The position numbers and the translations under genes were made by a program. From an uncultured Clostridium sp. (lineage in GTDB: Bacteria > Bacillota > Clostridia > TANB77 > CAG-508), in the NCBI GenBank assembly GCA_946500615.1, contig CAMMWP010000017.1, positions 1 to 37,630 on the forward strand: a DNA stretch of 37,630 nt, written 5' to 3'. A model generated the notes under the pieces. That model ran no database searches, was not told the DNA's origin, and saw only the letters and a list, made by a program, of their open reading frames with translations. Position 1 is the first letter of the stretch. Each line of letters starts with the position of its first letter. Positions 1 to 8,091 of the stretch are shown here, piece by piece.

Positions 1-74
1 TCTTTATGATGTAATGTTAGCCGAGGAATAGAATAATTTTTTAATATATACGTTTAAAATTATGATATTCTAAA

Positions 75-1550
75 TTATGTCCAAAGGGAAACGTCCCCAG
101 CTGGACACTCAAATGTCCCAAAGAGAAACGTCCCTAAATGGACAACTAACTGGACAACTAAATAGCCCCTAATGATTACATAGTTAGAACACCGTTTCCG
201 TGTGTCTGTAATGATTAAAATATCTTCTTCTCTTCCATTTTCCGCATTGATATAAACCAAAAATTGTTTATCATTAACTGTCCCTTTAAATTCATAACAC
301 AAGATTTCTGTCTGCCACTCTGTTGGAATAATTGCCATTCTTTCACTTGTAAGTTCCAATTTAGAATTTAAATTCTTTTTTGCTTCTTCCTTTGTAATTT
401 GTATATGACTAATATCTCTTTGTGTATGATTATTTAAATATCCTGTTGTTTCTATTCCTAATATATCTCCATTATCTAGAGCTACTTTTACCTTTATTAA
501 GTCAGAATATATGATTACATCATTTTGCATATAGGCATAATTGATTGTGGTAACCCCTTCTTGTGTAACATAGTATGTTTCTTGCATATCTGGAAAACCT
601 TTATTATTCAAAAATTCTTTACCTTTTTTTGTTGCTTCTTCTTGTGATAAAATTTCAGAATTTACTTCTCTATTTGTATTCATATAAATAACATGTCCAC
701 CTTTTTGAGAAATCGATATATTGATATTTTCATCATTACTACTTGTTACTGAAAAACTATATGCTGGTATGGTTGCATTTTCTGATAATCCCAAATTAGA
801 TATTTCTTTTATTTTATCTTTTCCTATCAAGTTTTCTGCTATTTCTTTAGCTTTATTTTCGTCAATATCTTCTCCTGTTAATCCCTTTTTTTCTGTACTG
901 GTCATATGCTCTGAATATGCTCCATCATAGATAAGTCCAGAATATTCGTGGAAATTTTCTTCCAAATTACTAAAACTTTCTTTTGAAATATTATCAACTT
1001 GTTGTGCAAATGCAACTGTTCCTTTTTTGGTTAGCTCTCCCCATTGAAATCTTCCATTATTTAAATCTTCTGATAATTGATTTAATGTATTTTCTAATTC
1101 TGTACTATATGTGTGTAATTCTTCAAGGTTTGTTAAATCTTCTTCTGTTAAGCCTTCATTGTATATATTTTTTCTTGATAAAGAATAGCTATAGTCACTT
1201 ACTTGATTTAAAAACTTTTCTGTATTTTCTAGTTCTTGACTCTCGATTGGTAACATACTTAAATAGCTTTGTGCTAAATTGGCTTCTCTCCATAAATGGG
1301 TTAATGTTTCAGCACCATGTTCTGGTGTTGTTGATATAAGCGATTTTGCCAAATATGTTTCCACATTTTGTACATAATCTACCACTTCATAAAATGCCAT
1401 ATTATATGAATTTTCTGATGCCTGTCTATATTCTCTTTGCTTTTTATATAAAACAAATCCTAATATGGCAACAATGATTAATAATGCACATATGATACTT
1501 AGCATATGTCCTTTTTTTAGCCTTTCCTTCCATTCTACTAATTTATTCAT
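75..1550 (-). CDS. ypeB: Spore germination protein YpeB, C-terminus altered by frameshift
   Basis: YpeB is needed in B. subtilis to localise and stabilise the cortex-lytic enzyme SleB in the spore. The product here has a short basic N-terminus, one membrane helix at about residues 17-35, a helical middle region, and three PepSY-like repeats at roughly 230-300, 305-380 and 390-450. It lies 17 bases after sleB on the same strand, the usual pairing, with a GGAAGAGAG ribosome site. The end is odd. After residue 450 (…IITDT) the reading frame continues about 40 residues into a GGGACGTTTC-type repeat. A one-base shift at about 195-200 would instead read NGVLTM and stop at 176-178, giving a protein of about 456 residues. 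I recall clostridial YpeB proteins ending in a similar NG-LTM tail, but could not check this. The family call is firm; whether the altered tail is tolerated is unknown. Confidence 0.9.
   Translation of the reverse strand: MNKLVEWKERLKKGHMLSIICALLIIVAILGFVLYKKQREYRQASENSYNMAFYEVVDYVQNVETYLAKSLISTTPEHGAETLTHLWREANLAQSYLSMLPIESQELENTEKFLNQVSDYSYSLSRKNIYNEGLTEEDLTNLEELHTYSTELENTLNQLSEDLNNGRFQWGELTKKGTVAFAQQVDNISKESFSNLEENFHEYSGLIYDGAYSEHMTSTEKKGLTGEDIDENKAKEIAENLIGKDKIKEISNLGLSENATIPAYSFSVTSSNDENINISISQKGGHVIYMNTNREVNSEILSQEEATKKGKEFLNNKGFPDMQETYYVTQEGVTTINYAYMQNDVIIYSDLIKVKVALDNGDILGIETTGYLNNHTQRDISHIQITKEEAKKNLNSKLELTSERMAIIPTEWQTEILCYEFKGTVNDKQFLVYINAENGREEDILIITDTRKRCSNYVIIRGYLVVQLVVHLGTFLFGTFECPAGDVSLWT
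78..165. repeat. GGGACGTTTC-type dispersed repeat
   Basis: Two imperfect copies of TGTCC(C)AAAG(G/A)GAAACGTCCC lie at 78-98 and 114-135, followed by two copies of TGGACAACTAA. Read on the minus strand this gives GGGACGTTTCTCTTTGGGAC. From memory, similar repeats are scattered through many clostridial genomes. Here it supplies the last codons and the stop of the extended ypeB frame. Confidence 0.65.
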
Positions 1551-1567
1551 ATTCTCTCTTCCTTTCC

Positions 1568-2044
1568 TTATTTACAAAATCTATGTTTTCCTATTGTAAT
1601 TACATGTGGTCTTGACCATATCCAACTATTTGTAGCTGTATCGGGATTAAAATAATAAACGCAACCACCTGTTGGATCCCACCCATTTAAAGCATCTTGT
1701 GCTGCTTTATACACAGTTGACCCTTCACTAATTGGTGTATTAATTTGTCCATCTGCTACAGCTGTAAAAGCTCCTGATTGATAAATAACACCTGATATAG
1801 AATTGGGAAATCTAGAATCCTTTACTCTATTTAGAATAACGGCACCAACTGCTACTTGTCCTTCATATGGTTCTCCCCTTGCTTCACCATTAATGGCTCT
1901 TGCCATCAATTGAATATCTGATGAATTTGATGTCGCTGCATAACTAATATTTTGGTTTGAATGATTTTTACCTAAAACAACGATCATCACAAATAAAAAG
2001 CTTAATAAAATAAATGTCATAATAATTTTTACTATATTTTTCAC
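1568..2044 (-). CDS. sleB: Spore cortex-lytic enzyme SleB, short form
   Basis: SleB is a lytic transglycosylase that cleaves muramic-delta-lactam cortex peptidoglycan during germination. The 158-aa product has an N-terminal membrane or signal segment (about residues 5-25) followed directly by the SleB/CwlJ catalytic domain (Hydrolase_2). The family signature AINGEARGEPYEGQVAVGAV carries the expected catalytic Glu, and the characteristic GCVYYFNP and SRPHVITIGKHRF segments follow. It lacks the N-terminal peptidoglycan-binding domain of B. subtilis SleB, so it is about half that length. The start is GTG with AGAGGTGA just upstream. ypeB follows 17 bases downstream, so the two are very likely co-transcribed, presumably in the forespore; I could not identify a convincing sigma-G promoter. 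Confidence 0.92.
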   Translation of the reverse strand: MKNIVKIIMTFILLSFLFVMIVVLGKNHSNQNISYAATSNSSDIQLMARAINGEARGEPYEGQVAVGAVILNRVKDSRFPNSISGVIYQSGAFTAVADGQINTPISEGSTVYKAAQDALNGWDPTGGCVYYFNPDTATNSWIWSRPHVITIGKHRFCK

Positions 2045-2133
2045 AATTTCACCTCTGTTTTTATTTTTATTTTTTCTTTTTTTATAAAAAATTATTCCAT
2101 TTTTTGAAATTTTATTGTATTTATGTTAAAATT

Positions 2134-2274
2134 GAACAATAGAGGGCTTTATTAAACATTTTCTCTATCTATAACATTTTAAAGCCCGCGTCATTGTTCA
2201 GCGCCAATTTTACGCATGTAAAATTGTGTGCAATGATTGATGTTATAGGAAAACCTTTGATTTTTCCTATAACA
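2134..2274. repeat. Three-hairpin repeated element, copy A
   Basis: This lies in the divergent space between sleB and the GT28 gene. It has three successive stems. The first is GAACAAT…ATTGTTC enclosing GGGCTTT…AAAGCCC. The second is AATTTTACGCATGTAAAATT. The third is TGTTATAGGAAAA…TTTTCCTATAACA. A second copy at 10916-11077 shares the sequence of the first two hairpins (AGCCCGCGTCATTGTTC, GCGCC, TGTGCAAT) while the third stem differs in sequence but stays paired. It may be a palindromic mobile element or a structured RNA; no function is known to me. Confidence 0.6.
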
Positions 2275-2310
2275 GAACAAAACAATAAATGAAATAAAAG
2301 GAGACTGTTC

Positions 2311-3447
2311 ATGAATATTTTAATTTTTTACGCTTCTTATGGTGGAGGACATTTAAATGCTGCTAAATCTATTAATGAATGTTTGCAAAAGAGTGATAAT
2401 CATTTACACGTAGAATTAATTGACTGTATGAAATATATTAATAAAACAATTGAAAAATTTACAACAAAGGCATATACAGAAATGGCTAAAAAAGCACCTT
2501 GGGCTTGGGGAAGAATCTATTCTGACGCTCAAAGAGGTCCTCTTGCACATATTACTAGTCGTTCTAATAAAATTATGGCTATCAAATTATTAAAATTATT
2601 ACGAGAAAAACAGCCAGATTTAATTATTTCAACACACCCTTTTGGAAGTCAGATGTGTAGTTATTTAAAAAGGAAAGGAAAAATACATGCTAAAATCGCT
2701 ACCATTATGACTGATTTTGCACCACATGACCAATGGTTAGTTGGATCAGATTTTACAGATTATTATTTTGTCGCTCACGAACATATGAAACACTATTTAA
2801 TACAAAAGGGAATTCCTTTTGAGCATATTTTTGCAACAGGTATTCCTCTATCTAATAGATTTCTAAAATCTTATAATAAAGAAAAAATATTAAAGGAGCT
2901 AAATTTAGATTCAAGAAAGAAAACGATTCTATTTTTTGGTGGTGGAGAATTTGGACTTGGAAAAACAAGAACAATTGAAATTTTTGAAAATTTTGTTAGG
3001 TATTGTTCAGATATGCAAATGATTGCTATTGCTGGAAAAAATGAAAAAATGAAAAATGCTTTTGATAAAATCATTTCTAAGTATCATAGAGAAAATAGCA
3101 TTGCATTATTTGAATATACTAGTCAAGTTCCAGAATTTATGAGTGTATCTGATTTAGTCGTTACCAAACCCGGTGGATTAACAACGACAGAAAGTCTAGC
3201 TTCTGAATTACCTATGGTAATCATTAACCCTATTCCCGGTCAAGAAGAAGAAAATGCAGAATTTTTAGTGGAAAATGGTATAGCTATATGGATTAAAAAA
3301 GAGGATAATGTAGCAGAAATACTAAAAAATTTATTTTCAAATCCAGAAACTTTAGAAACGATGAAACAACACACAAAAAAATTAGCTAAATTGCACTCTA
3401 CACAAGAAATTTGTAATATTTTATTAAACAATCAAGCGACACATTAA
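2311..3447 (+). CDS. Diacylglycerol glucosyltransferase-like protein (GT28, MGDG synthase/UgtP family)
   Basis: Enzymes of this family move a hexose from UDP-glucose or UDP-galactose to diacylglycerol, making glycolipid and lipoteichoic acid anchor. The 378-aa product starts with the family N-terminal motif YASYGGGHLNAAKSI (about residues 7-21). The C-terminal half has the nucleotide-sugar-binding region with the GGxxT-type segment VTKPGGLTTTESLA and NPIPGQEEENAEFL. Length matches UgtP/MGDG synthases (about 370-390). The start follows AAAAGGAGACTGTTC. It stands alone on the plus strand and ends in a terminator shared with recR. The exact sugar cannot be told from sequence; a MurG-like role is less likely because the N-terminal MGDG-synthase motif is present. 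Confidence 0.82.
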   Translation: MNILIFYASYGGGHLNAAKSINECLQKSDNHLHVELIDCMKYINKTIEKFTTKAYTEMAKKAPWAWGRIYSDAQRGPLAHITSRSNKIMAIKLLKLLREKQPDLIISTHPFGSQMCSYLKRKGKIHAKIATIMTDFAPHDQWLVGSDFTDYYFVAHEHMKHYLIQKGIPFEHIFATGIPLSNRFLKSYNKEKILKELNLDSRKKTILFFGGGEFGLGKTRTIEIFENFVRYCSDMQMIAIAGKNEKMKNAFDKIISKYHRENSIALFEYTSQVPEFMSVSDLVVTKPGGLTTTESLASELPMVIINPIPGQEEENAEFLVENGIAIWIKKEDNVAEILKNLFSNPETLETMKQHTKKLAKLHSTQEICNILLNNQATH

Positions 3448-3470
3448 AAACATGTCGCTTGATCGTTTTT
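3431..3470. terminator. Bidirectional terminator between the GT28 gene and recR
   Basis: The stem ATCAAGCGACA / TGTCGCTTGAT is 11 bp and perfect, and is followed by CGTTTTT on the plus strand. On the minus strand, after the recR stop, a shorter T-rich tail is available. It overlaps the 3' end of the glycosyltransferase gene and touches the recR stop. Confidence 0.8.
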
Positions 3471-4068
3471 ATAATTCTCTTCTTCCTTCTAAAGCTTTCG
3501 TAAGTGTAATTTCATCTGTATATTCCAAATCTCCGCCAACTGGTATCCCATGAGCAATTCTTGTAACTTTTATACCTAACGGTTTTATCAATTTTGATAG
3601 ATACATAGCCGTAGCTTCTCCCTCTACTCTTGGATTTGTAGCAAGGATTACTTCTTTTACACTTCCATCCATTAATCTTGCTAATAACTCTTTTATTTTA
3701 ATATCATCTGGTCCTACACCATTCATTGGAGAGATAGACCCATGTAAAACATGATACACACCTCTAAATTCATGCGTTTTCTCCATAGCAATAATGTCTC
3801 TTACATCTTCTACTACACAAATAGAAGTTGTGTCTCTTTTTGGATTACTACAAATTGGACAAGGATCTGTATCAGAAATGTTATAACATTGACTACAATA
3901 TTTTAGATTCTTTTTTGCTTCTAAAATGGAATTTACAAATTCTTTTGTTTCCTCTTCTGAGCTATTTAAAATATAAAAAGCAAGTCTTGCTGCTGTTTTA
4001 TGTCCAATACTAGGTAATTTTTCAAAACTTTCTATTAATTTTTCAATTGATGGTGAATATAATGACAT
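3469..4068 (-). CDS. recR: Recombination mediator protein RecR
   Basis: RecR works with RecF and RecO to load RecA on SSB-coated single-stranded DNA during gap repair. The 199-aa product has the N-terminal helix-hairpin-helix ([18 protein letters not shown]), a four-cysteine zinc site at C58, C61, C70 and C73, and a TOPRIM domain starting at [11 protein letters not shown]. The conserved [11 protein letters not shown] and [17 protein letters not shown] segments follow. Length is the family norm. It is the last gene of the ffs-dnaX-ybaB-recR block, an order conserved across Firmicutes. A hairpin between ybaB and recR could reduce read-through. Confidence 0.97.
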   Translation of the reverse strand: MSLYSPSIEKLIESFEKLPSIGHKTAARLAFYILNSSEEETKEFVNSILEAKKNLKYCSQCYNISDTDPCPICSNPKRDTTSICVVEDVRDIIAMEKTHEFRGVYHVLHGSISPMNGVGPDDIKIKELLARLMDGSVKEVILATNPRVEGEATAMYLSKLIKPLGIKVTRIAHGIPVGGDLEYTDEITLTKALEGRREL

Positions 4069-4092
4069 ATTGTACCTCCATTTGTATATAAT

Positions 4093-4125
4093 TTAAAAGA
4101 GATTATTGGAAAACCCCATAATCCC
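4093..4125 (-). terminator. Hairpin between ybaB and recR
   Basis: On the minus strand the sequence GATTATGG / CCAATAATC forms a stem of about 8 bp with a short loop, followed by TCTTTT. It lies just after the ybaB stop and before recR, so it may attenuate recR transcription rather than end it fully. Confidence 0.5.
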
Positions 4126-4133
4126 TATACTTT

Positions 4134-4478
4134 TTACATAAATCCCGGTAAATTAAATTTTCCTAATTGATCTGCTTGTGCACTATCTACTTTTCTTAAT
4201 GCCTCATTTACGCATGTTAATATTAAATCTTCCAACATCTCTACATCATCTGGATCAACAACATCTTTTTGTATTTTGATTTCCTTTAACACTTTTTGTC
4301 CAGTTACTTTTACAGATATAGCTCCTCCTCCTGCTGTTGCATCAAACTCTTTTGTCGCTAACTCTGCTTGAGATTTTTCCATATCTGCTTGCATTTTTTT
4401 TGCTTCTTTCATCAAATTGTTAATATTCATTCCGCCAAATCCTCCCATACCTCCCGGGAATCCGCCTCTTTTTGCCAT
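4134..4478 (-). CDS. ybaB: YbaB/EbfC family nucleoid-associated protein
   Basis: These small dimeric proteins bind DNA and are encoded between dnaX and recR in most bacteria. I chose the ATG at 4478 (114 aa). The GTG three codons upstream sits only two bases after the GAAAGGA ribosome site, while the ATG has about 11 bases. The N-terminus is glycine-rich (GGFPGGMGGFGG), then the helix NINNLMKEAKKMQADMEKSQ, then the conserved GGGAISVKVTGQKVLKEIKI core and the C-terminal helices. The Gly/Met-rich head is a usual clostridial variation. Its precise role with DnaX and RecR remains unclear in the family at large. Confidence 0.95.
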   Translation of the reverse strand: MAKRGGFPGGMGGFGGMNINNLMKEAKKMQADMEKSQAELATKEFDATAGGGAISVKVTGQKVLKEIKIQKDVVDPDDVEMLEDLILTCVNEALRKVDSAQADQLGKFNLPGFM

Positions 4479-4510
4479 TTTTTTCACATTCCTTTCTTTT
4501 ATATAATTTT

Positions 4511-6139
4511 TTATTCTATTACATGAAATGGTATATCTGATTCTTTTGCTATACTTTTAATATTCTGTTCTTCTGGTACTTGTGCATTTCCCATATCTGT
4601 AATATATTTGATATTCATGGGTTTTCCTGAAGCCATAGATACTAGAGTTGTCAATTCTTTTACATTTTCTTGCTTTTCTAATATTGTCTTGCCAAATGCA
4701 GTTATCCCATTTGGGAATTCTATTCCCACAGTCATATCATTTATTTCTTTTGCTTTTGTATTCATTAAATTTGTATACAAGACAATCTTTCCATTTTGTT
4801 TCAAATCTTGCACAATTTGTGGCCAATATTCTTCTACTTTATTAGAATATGAAGTTGTTTTATCTTGTATTTTTTTATTACTTGTTGTTCTACTCGTATT
4901 CTTTGTTGTCTCTGAAACTGGATTTGCATTTATTGTATAGGCCATTGTTTTTTTTGTGTCTGTTGCTTGTATATTATGGTTTTGTGTTGCTATCTGATTA
5001 TTTTTTAGGTATTTTTCTATTTTTGTAACACGTTGTTCTAGATCTCCATTGTTCTCTGAAAATGTATTACTACACAATTTTATAATTCCGGCTTGAAAAA
5101 CAATATTTTTTTGTGTTGAAAATTTCATTCTATTTTCTAATTCTGAAAGTTCATATACTAAATTTATCAGTCTTTCTCTTTCAACAATTTCTGAAATTTC
5201 CTTTATTTTATTTTTCTCATCTTCATTATATAAATCCACATGATTTGTTGCCTTATATAACAATATATCTTTTATATATTTTATTGTTTCCCATAATAAA
5301 TTAGACATATCTTTTCCATCATCTAGAACTTGATTTACTGTTACTAATGCTTTATCTACATCATATTGTAAAATTGATTTTACAATTTCATGTACAGATA
5401 CCATTTTCGGAATTCCTACCAAATCTTTTATTTTATCTTCATCTATCTTATTCTCTCCATCTTGTATACATCTTTCTAAAATAGATAAAGCATCTCTCAT
5501 TGCTCCTTCTGATAATATAGCAATCACATTTAAGGCTTCTTGCGTGATTTCTATGTTGCTTTCTTTACAAACTATGTCTAGCCTTTTTATAATATTTTCA
5601 TTAGATATCTTTTTAAAATCAAATCTTTGGCATCTAGATAATATGGTTGCAGGTAATTTTTGTGGCTCTGTCGTTGCTAATATAAATTTTACATGTTCTG
5701 GTGGTTCTTCTAATGTTTTTAATAATGCATTAAAAGCCCCTGTTGATAACATATGTACCTCGTCTATAATATATACTCTATATTTTGCTTTTGTTGGTAA
5801 AAAATTTACTTCTTCTCTTATGCTTCTGATATCTTCTACACTATTATTAGAAGCTGCATCCATTTCTACGATATCTGTTAATGCCCCTGAAATAGCCCCT
5901 TTACAAATTTCACATTCATTGCATGGCTCACCATCTTTTGGATTTAAACAATTAATTGCTCTTGCTAGTATTTTCGCAGCTGATGTCTTTCCTGTACCTC
6001 TTCCACCATTAAATAGATAAGCATGCCCTACTCTATTGGCAATGATTTGGTTTTTTAATGTTCTTGTTATATGTTCTTGCCCCACCATTTCTGAAAAGTT
6101 TAATGGTCTAAATTTTCTATAAAGAGCTGTGTACCCCAT
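4511..6139 (-). CDS. dnaX: DNA polymerase III subunits gamma/tau
   Basis: DnaX is the clamp-loader ATPase that opens and loads the sliding clamp at the replication fork. I place the start at 6139 (542 aa, MGYTALYRKFRP), the family's usual N-terminus, with AAAGGATG upstream; the open frame further up runs through the SRP RNA and is not coding. Walker A is NGGRGTGKTS at about 44-53. Zinc cysteines are C64, C73, C76 and C79. The DEVH Walker B and the sensor segment LSRCQRFDF follow. Domain III ends near residue 360. The last 150 residues are a low-complexity linker plus a short tau-like tail. ybaB follows 32 bases downstream. Confidence 0.96.
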   Translation of the reverse strand: MGYTALYRKFRPLNFSEMVGQEHITRTLKNQIIANRVGHAYLFNGGRGTGKTSAAKILARAINCLNPKDGEPCNECEICKGAISGALTDIVEMDAASNNSVEDIRSIREEVNFLPTKAKYRVYIIDEVHMLSTGAFNALLKTLEEPPEHVKFILATTEPQKLPATILSRCQRFDFKKISNENIIKRLDIVCKESNIEITQEALNVIAILSEGAMRDALSILERCIQDGENKIDEDKIKDLVGIPKMVSVHEIVKSILQYDVDKALVTVNQVLDDGKDMSNLLWETIKYIKDILLYKATNHVDLYNEDEKNKIKEISEIVERERLINLVYELSELENRMKFSTQKNIVFQAGIIKLCSNTFSENNGDLEQRVTKIEKYLKNNQIATQNHNIQATDTKKTMAYTINANPVSETTKNTSRTTSNKKIQDKTTSYSNKVEEYWPQIVQDLKQNGKIVLYTNLMNTKAKEINDMTVGIEFPNGITAFGKTILEKQENVKELTTLVSMASGKPMNIKYITDMGNAQVPEEQNIKSIAKESDIPFHVIE

Positions 6140-6191
6140 TATTATCACATCCTTTATATTTCTTCTGTTTAACAGAAAAAAATGGTCATGA

Positions 6192-6312
6192 ATATTTAAT
6201 CTCTCTATGGAAAGTATACCACATAAAGATAAACTACTTATTGCTGCTTCCTTCCGGACCTGACAAGATTCATAGGTCTTTATTGGATACTCTCCATACA
6301 AAGATTAAATAT
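6192..6312 (-). ncRNA. ffs: Signal recognition particle RNA, small bacterial type
   Basis: The minus strand holds the SRP RNA tip, GTCAGGTCCGGAAGGAAGCA, the binding site for Ffh. The flanks pair into one long rod: TATGGAGAGTATCC with GGTATACTTTCCATA, and ATATTTAATCT with AGATTAAATAT at the base. This gives about 121 nt if the outer pairs are used, or about 95 nt for the core alone. It lacks an Alu domain, unlike B. subtilis scRNA. A T-run at 6178-6185 just downstream can end it. Its position directly upstream of dnaX is the usual one. Confidence 0.93.
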
Positions 6313-6324
6313 CATACCATTTGT

Positions 6325-6353
6325 ATTATATAATGATTTTAATATTTAATCAA
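6325..6353 (-). promoter_or_regulatory. Sigma-A promoter of ffs (and probably dnaX)
   Basis: On the minus strand TTGATT and TATAAT are separated by 17 bases. The predicted start near 6318 is a few bases before the SRP RNA rod. Confidence 0.75.
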
Positions 6354-6370
6354 GTATTATTTTTAGAATT

Positions 6371-7123
6371 TTAATTACGAATTCTTTTAAAAATAATATC
6401 TTCCAAATTTGTCACTTCTATTGATGTATTTCCCTCTTCCACCACATTTCCACTTGGTAAATCTACTTTTACTTCTGCTTGATATTCCTTACCACCTTCA
6501 AGCTTGATTGTTAAAGAAAACGATACCTTCATTTGGAGACTTTCATTTGCTATATTTGCTTTTTTCAATAATTCATTATGGTTGATTTCTTCATCATTTG
6601 ACTTATATTTTGTCACATAATTATTGGAACATCTAAAAGCAATAATTCCACCTTGATTGGATATTTTTAAATTTTTCAAATCAGACTCGACATCTCCTAA
6701 ATATTCTAAACTCTCTACAATGTCCTCATCCTTATATTTGAAAATGACTTTTTCTTCTTGTGCATCTGGTTTATATATTTTTATATGTTCCCTATTATCT
6801 GCTTCCACTTGTATATTATCAATCGTGACAGATTGAATAATTTCTGTTTTACGATAATTATCATTTTTGTCAATATATAGATAAATATCATTTGCTTGAT
6901 GTACATCATAAGACCATTTTGTGTCTGTCTGACCATCACTAATTCCTTCTTGTGAACTAATCATTGTTATTTTAGTTAGCTCAAAAGGCATATTGGTTTC
7001 TCCTTCTACATGATACCTTAAAATTAACATACCTACTATAAATAAAATAACAACAACTATAATCATGATCATACAAATATGAAAACTTTTACTTTTTGTT
7101 AGCTTTTTTAGATTATCTAACAT
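6371..7123 (-). CDS. Membrane-anchored protein of unknown function
   Basis: I do not recognise a family. The 250-aa product has a basic N-terminus and one membrane helix at about residues 16-35 (MIMIIVVVILFIVGMLIL). A mostly beta-strand-like outside part of about 210 residues follows, with one cysteine in it (IIAFRCSNNY). That topology puts the soluble part outside the cell. It lies between tadA and the ffs promoter on the same strand, 35 bases after tadA, so it may be co-transcribed with tadA. It could be a clostridial envelope protein; nothing points to an enzyme. Confidence 0.7.
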   Translation of the reverse strand: MLDNLKKLTKSKSFHICMIMIIVVVILFIVGMLILRYHVEGETNMPFELTKITMISSQEGISDGQTDTKWSYDVHQANDIYLYIDKNDNYRKTEIIQSVTIDNIQVEADNREHIKIYKPDAQEEKVIFKYKDEDIVESLEYLGDVESDLKNLKISNQGGIIAFRCSNNYVTKYKSNDEEINHNELLKKANIANESLQMKVSFSLTIKLEGGKEYQAEVKVDLPSGNVVEEGNTSIEVTNLEDIIFKRIRN

Positions 7124-7158
7124 GTTTCCCTCCCATATTGGTATTTTTTATCTATTTT

Positions 7159-7620
7159 TTAACTTTTGCTTTTTAATTTTCTCAGTTCTCTAAAAAAATC
7201 TTTTAAAATTTTTTCACAATCTTCTTGTAGTATACCTGTTTTTACTTCTACTTTATGATTAAATGTATAATCGTCAAATAAATTAAGAACAGAACCTGCT
7301 GCTCCTGTTTTGTCATCTAATGTGCCAATATATATTTTTTTTATTCTAGCATTTATGATAGCCCCTGCACACATACTACATGGCTCTAATGTCACATACA
7401 TCTCACAATCTAATAGCCTCCATGAATCTAATTTCTTACTAGCTTTTTGTATTGCCATGATTTCTGCATGTTTTGTTGTGTCTTTTTTTGTTTCTTTTAG
7501 ATTATGCCCTCTTCCGATGATTTTTCCATCTTTTACTATGACACATCCTACAGGAACTTCCTTTTTTTCATATGCTTTTTTTGCTTCTTTTAGGGCCTCT
7601 TGCATAAATTTTTCTTCCAT
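7159..7620 (-). CDS. tadA: tRNA adenosine(34) deaminase TadA
   Basis: TadA converts A34 of tRNA-Arg(ACG) to inosine so that one tRNA reads CGU, CGC and CGA. I place the start at 7620 (153 aa) because GGGAGG sits just before that ATG; the longer frame adds 18 residues without a ribosome site. The deaminase zinc site is HAE at residues 51-53 (His ligand, Glu proton shuttle) and PCSMC with C81 and C84. Length matches TadA rather than free-base or dCMP deaminases. It lies 63 bases downstream of tRNA-Arg(CCT) on the same strand. Confidence 0.93.
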   Translation of the reverse strand: MEEKFMQEALKEAKKAYEKKEVPVGCVIVKDGKIIGRGHNLKETKKDTTKHAEIMAIQKASKKLDSWRLLDCEMYVTLEPCSMCAGAIINARIKKIYIGTLDDKTGAAGSVLNLFDDYTFNHKVEVKTGILQEDCEKILKDFFRELRKLKSKS

Positions 7621-7682
7621 GTTTCCTCCCATTTGATATTGTTTATATCTTTTACTTTGTATTAGATGAGGCATGTTATATT

Positions 7683-7758
<76 letters not shown>

Positions 7759-7771
7759 ATATGTCCAATAT

Positions 7772-7800
7772 ATTATATTATATGCTACCAAAAAAATCAA
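7772..7800 (-). promoter_or_regulatory. Sigma-A promoter of tRNA-Arg
   Basis: On the minus strand TTGATT and TATAAT are separated by 17 bases. The predicted start is about 7 bases before the tRNA. The MITE begins 24 bases further upstream, so it has not broken the promoter. Confidence 0.75.
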
Positions 7801-7824
7801 CCTTTAGATTGTATTAAAACTTAT

Positions 7825-8021
7825 GTTACTGTTCAGTGTTTACTTCTTTGGAGGTATATATATTATATTTTTCGCTATCCCAACACTTTACATACTCTAA
7901 TGAAATCAGCTCCCACGGAACTGTCACTGATTTAATAAGAGTATGTAGCGTGTCGGTCCCCCCGAAATCCGCTTAAAATATAATATATATACCTCCAAAG
8001 AAGTAAACACTGAACAGTAAC
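7825..8021. mobile_element. 197-bp MITE with 47-bp inverted ends and 8-bp target duplication
   Basis: The first 47 bases (7825-7871) and the last 47 (7975-8021) are perfect inverted repeats beginning GTTACTGTTCAGTGTT. They are flanked exactly by the 8-bp direct repeat AAACTTAT at 7817-7824 and 8022-8029. The interior has no gene; it carries nested stems (ACATACTCT/AGAGTATGT and AATCAG/CTGATT), so the transcribed element would fold into one long hairpin. The features match a non-autonomous transposon moved by a transposase encoded elsewhere. An 8-bp duplication fits several IS families, so I do not assign one. Confidence 0.9.
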
Positions 8022-8039
8022 AAACTTATTGACATGATA

Positions 8040-8048
8040 TGATATAAT
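8040..8048 (+). promoter_or_regulatory. Extended -10 promoter of the ttcA-like gene
   Basis: TGATATAAT gives a TGn extension plus a perfect TATAAT. No good -35 box is seen, and the -35 position falls at the MITE edge. It lies about 45 bases before the start codon. Confidence 0.5.
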
Positions 8049-8091
8049 AAAAAAATTAGAAAAAGGAACAAAGAAAGGAATGATATGAAAT

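Noticed and set aside
2..31. Possible 3' end of a plus-strand gene (LYDVMLAEE then stop) at the left edge.
   Set aside because: Only nine codons are visible and no family can be matched; chance cannot be excluded.
2045..2310. A riboswitch in front of the GT28 gene.
   Set aside because: The structured segment is also found at 10916-11077 with no such gene and matches no riboswitch core I know.
5544..6020. Plus-strand 158-codon frame inside dnaX.
   Set aside because: It is the antisense shadow of the conserved DnaX ATPase region.
6140..6301. N-terminal extension of dnaX by 54 codons.
   Set aside because: The extension translates the SRP RNA; the family start and a ribosome site are at 6139.
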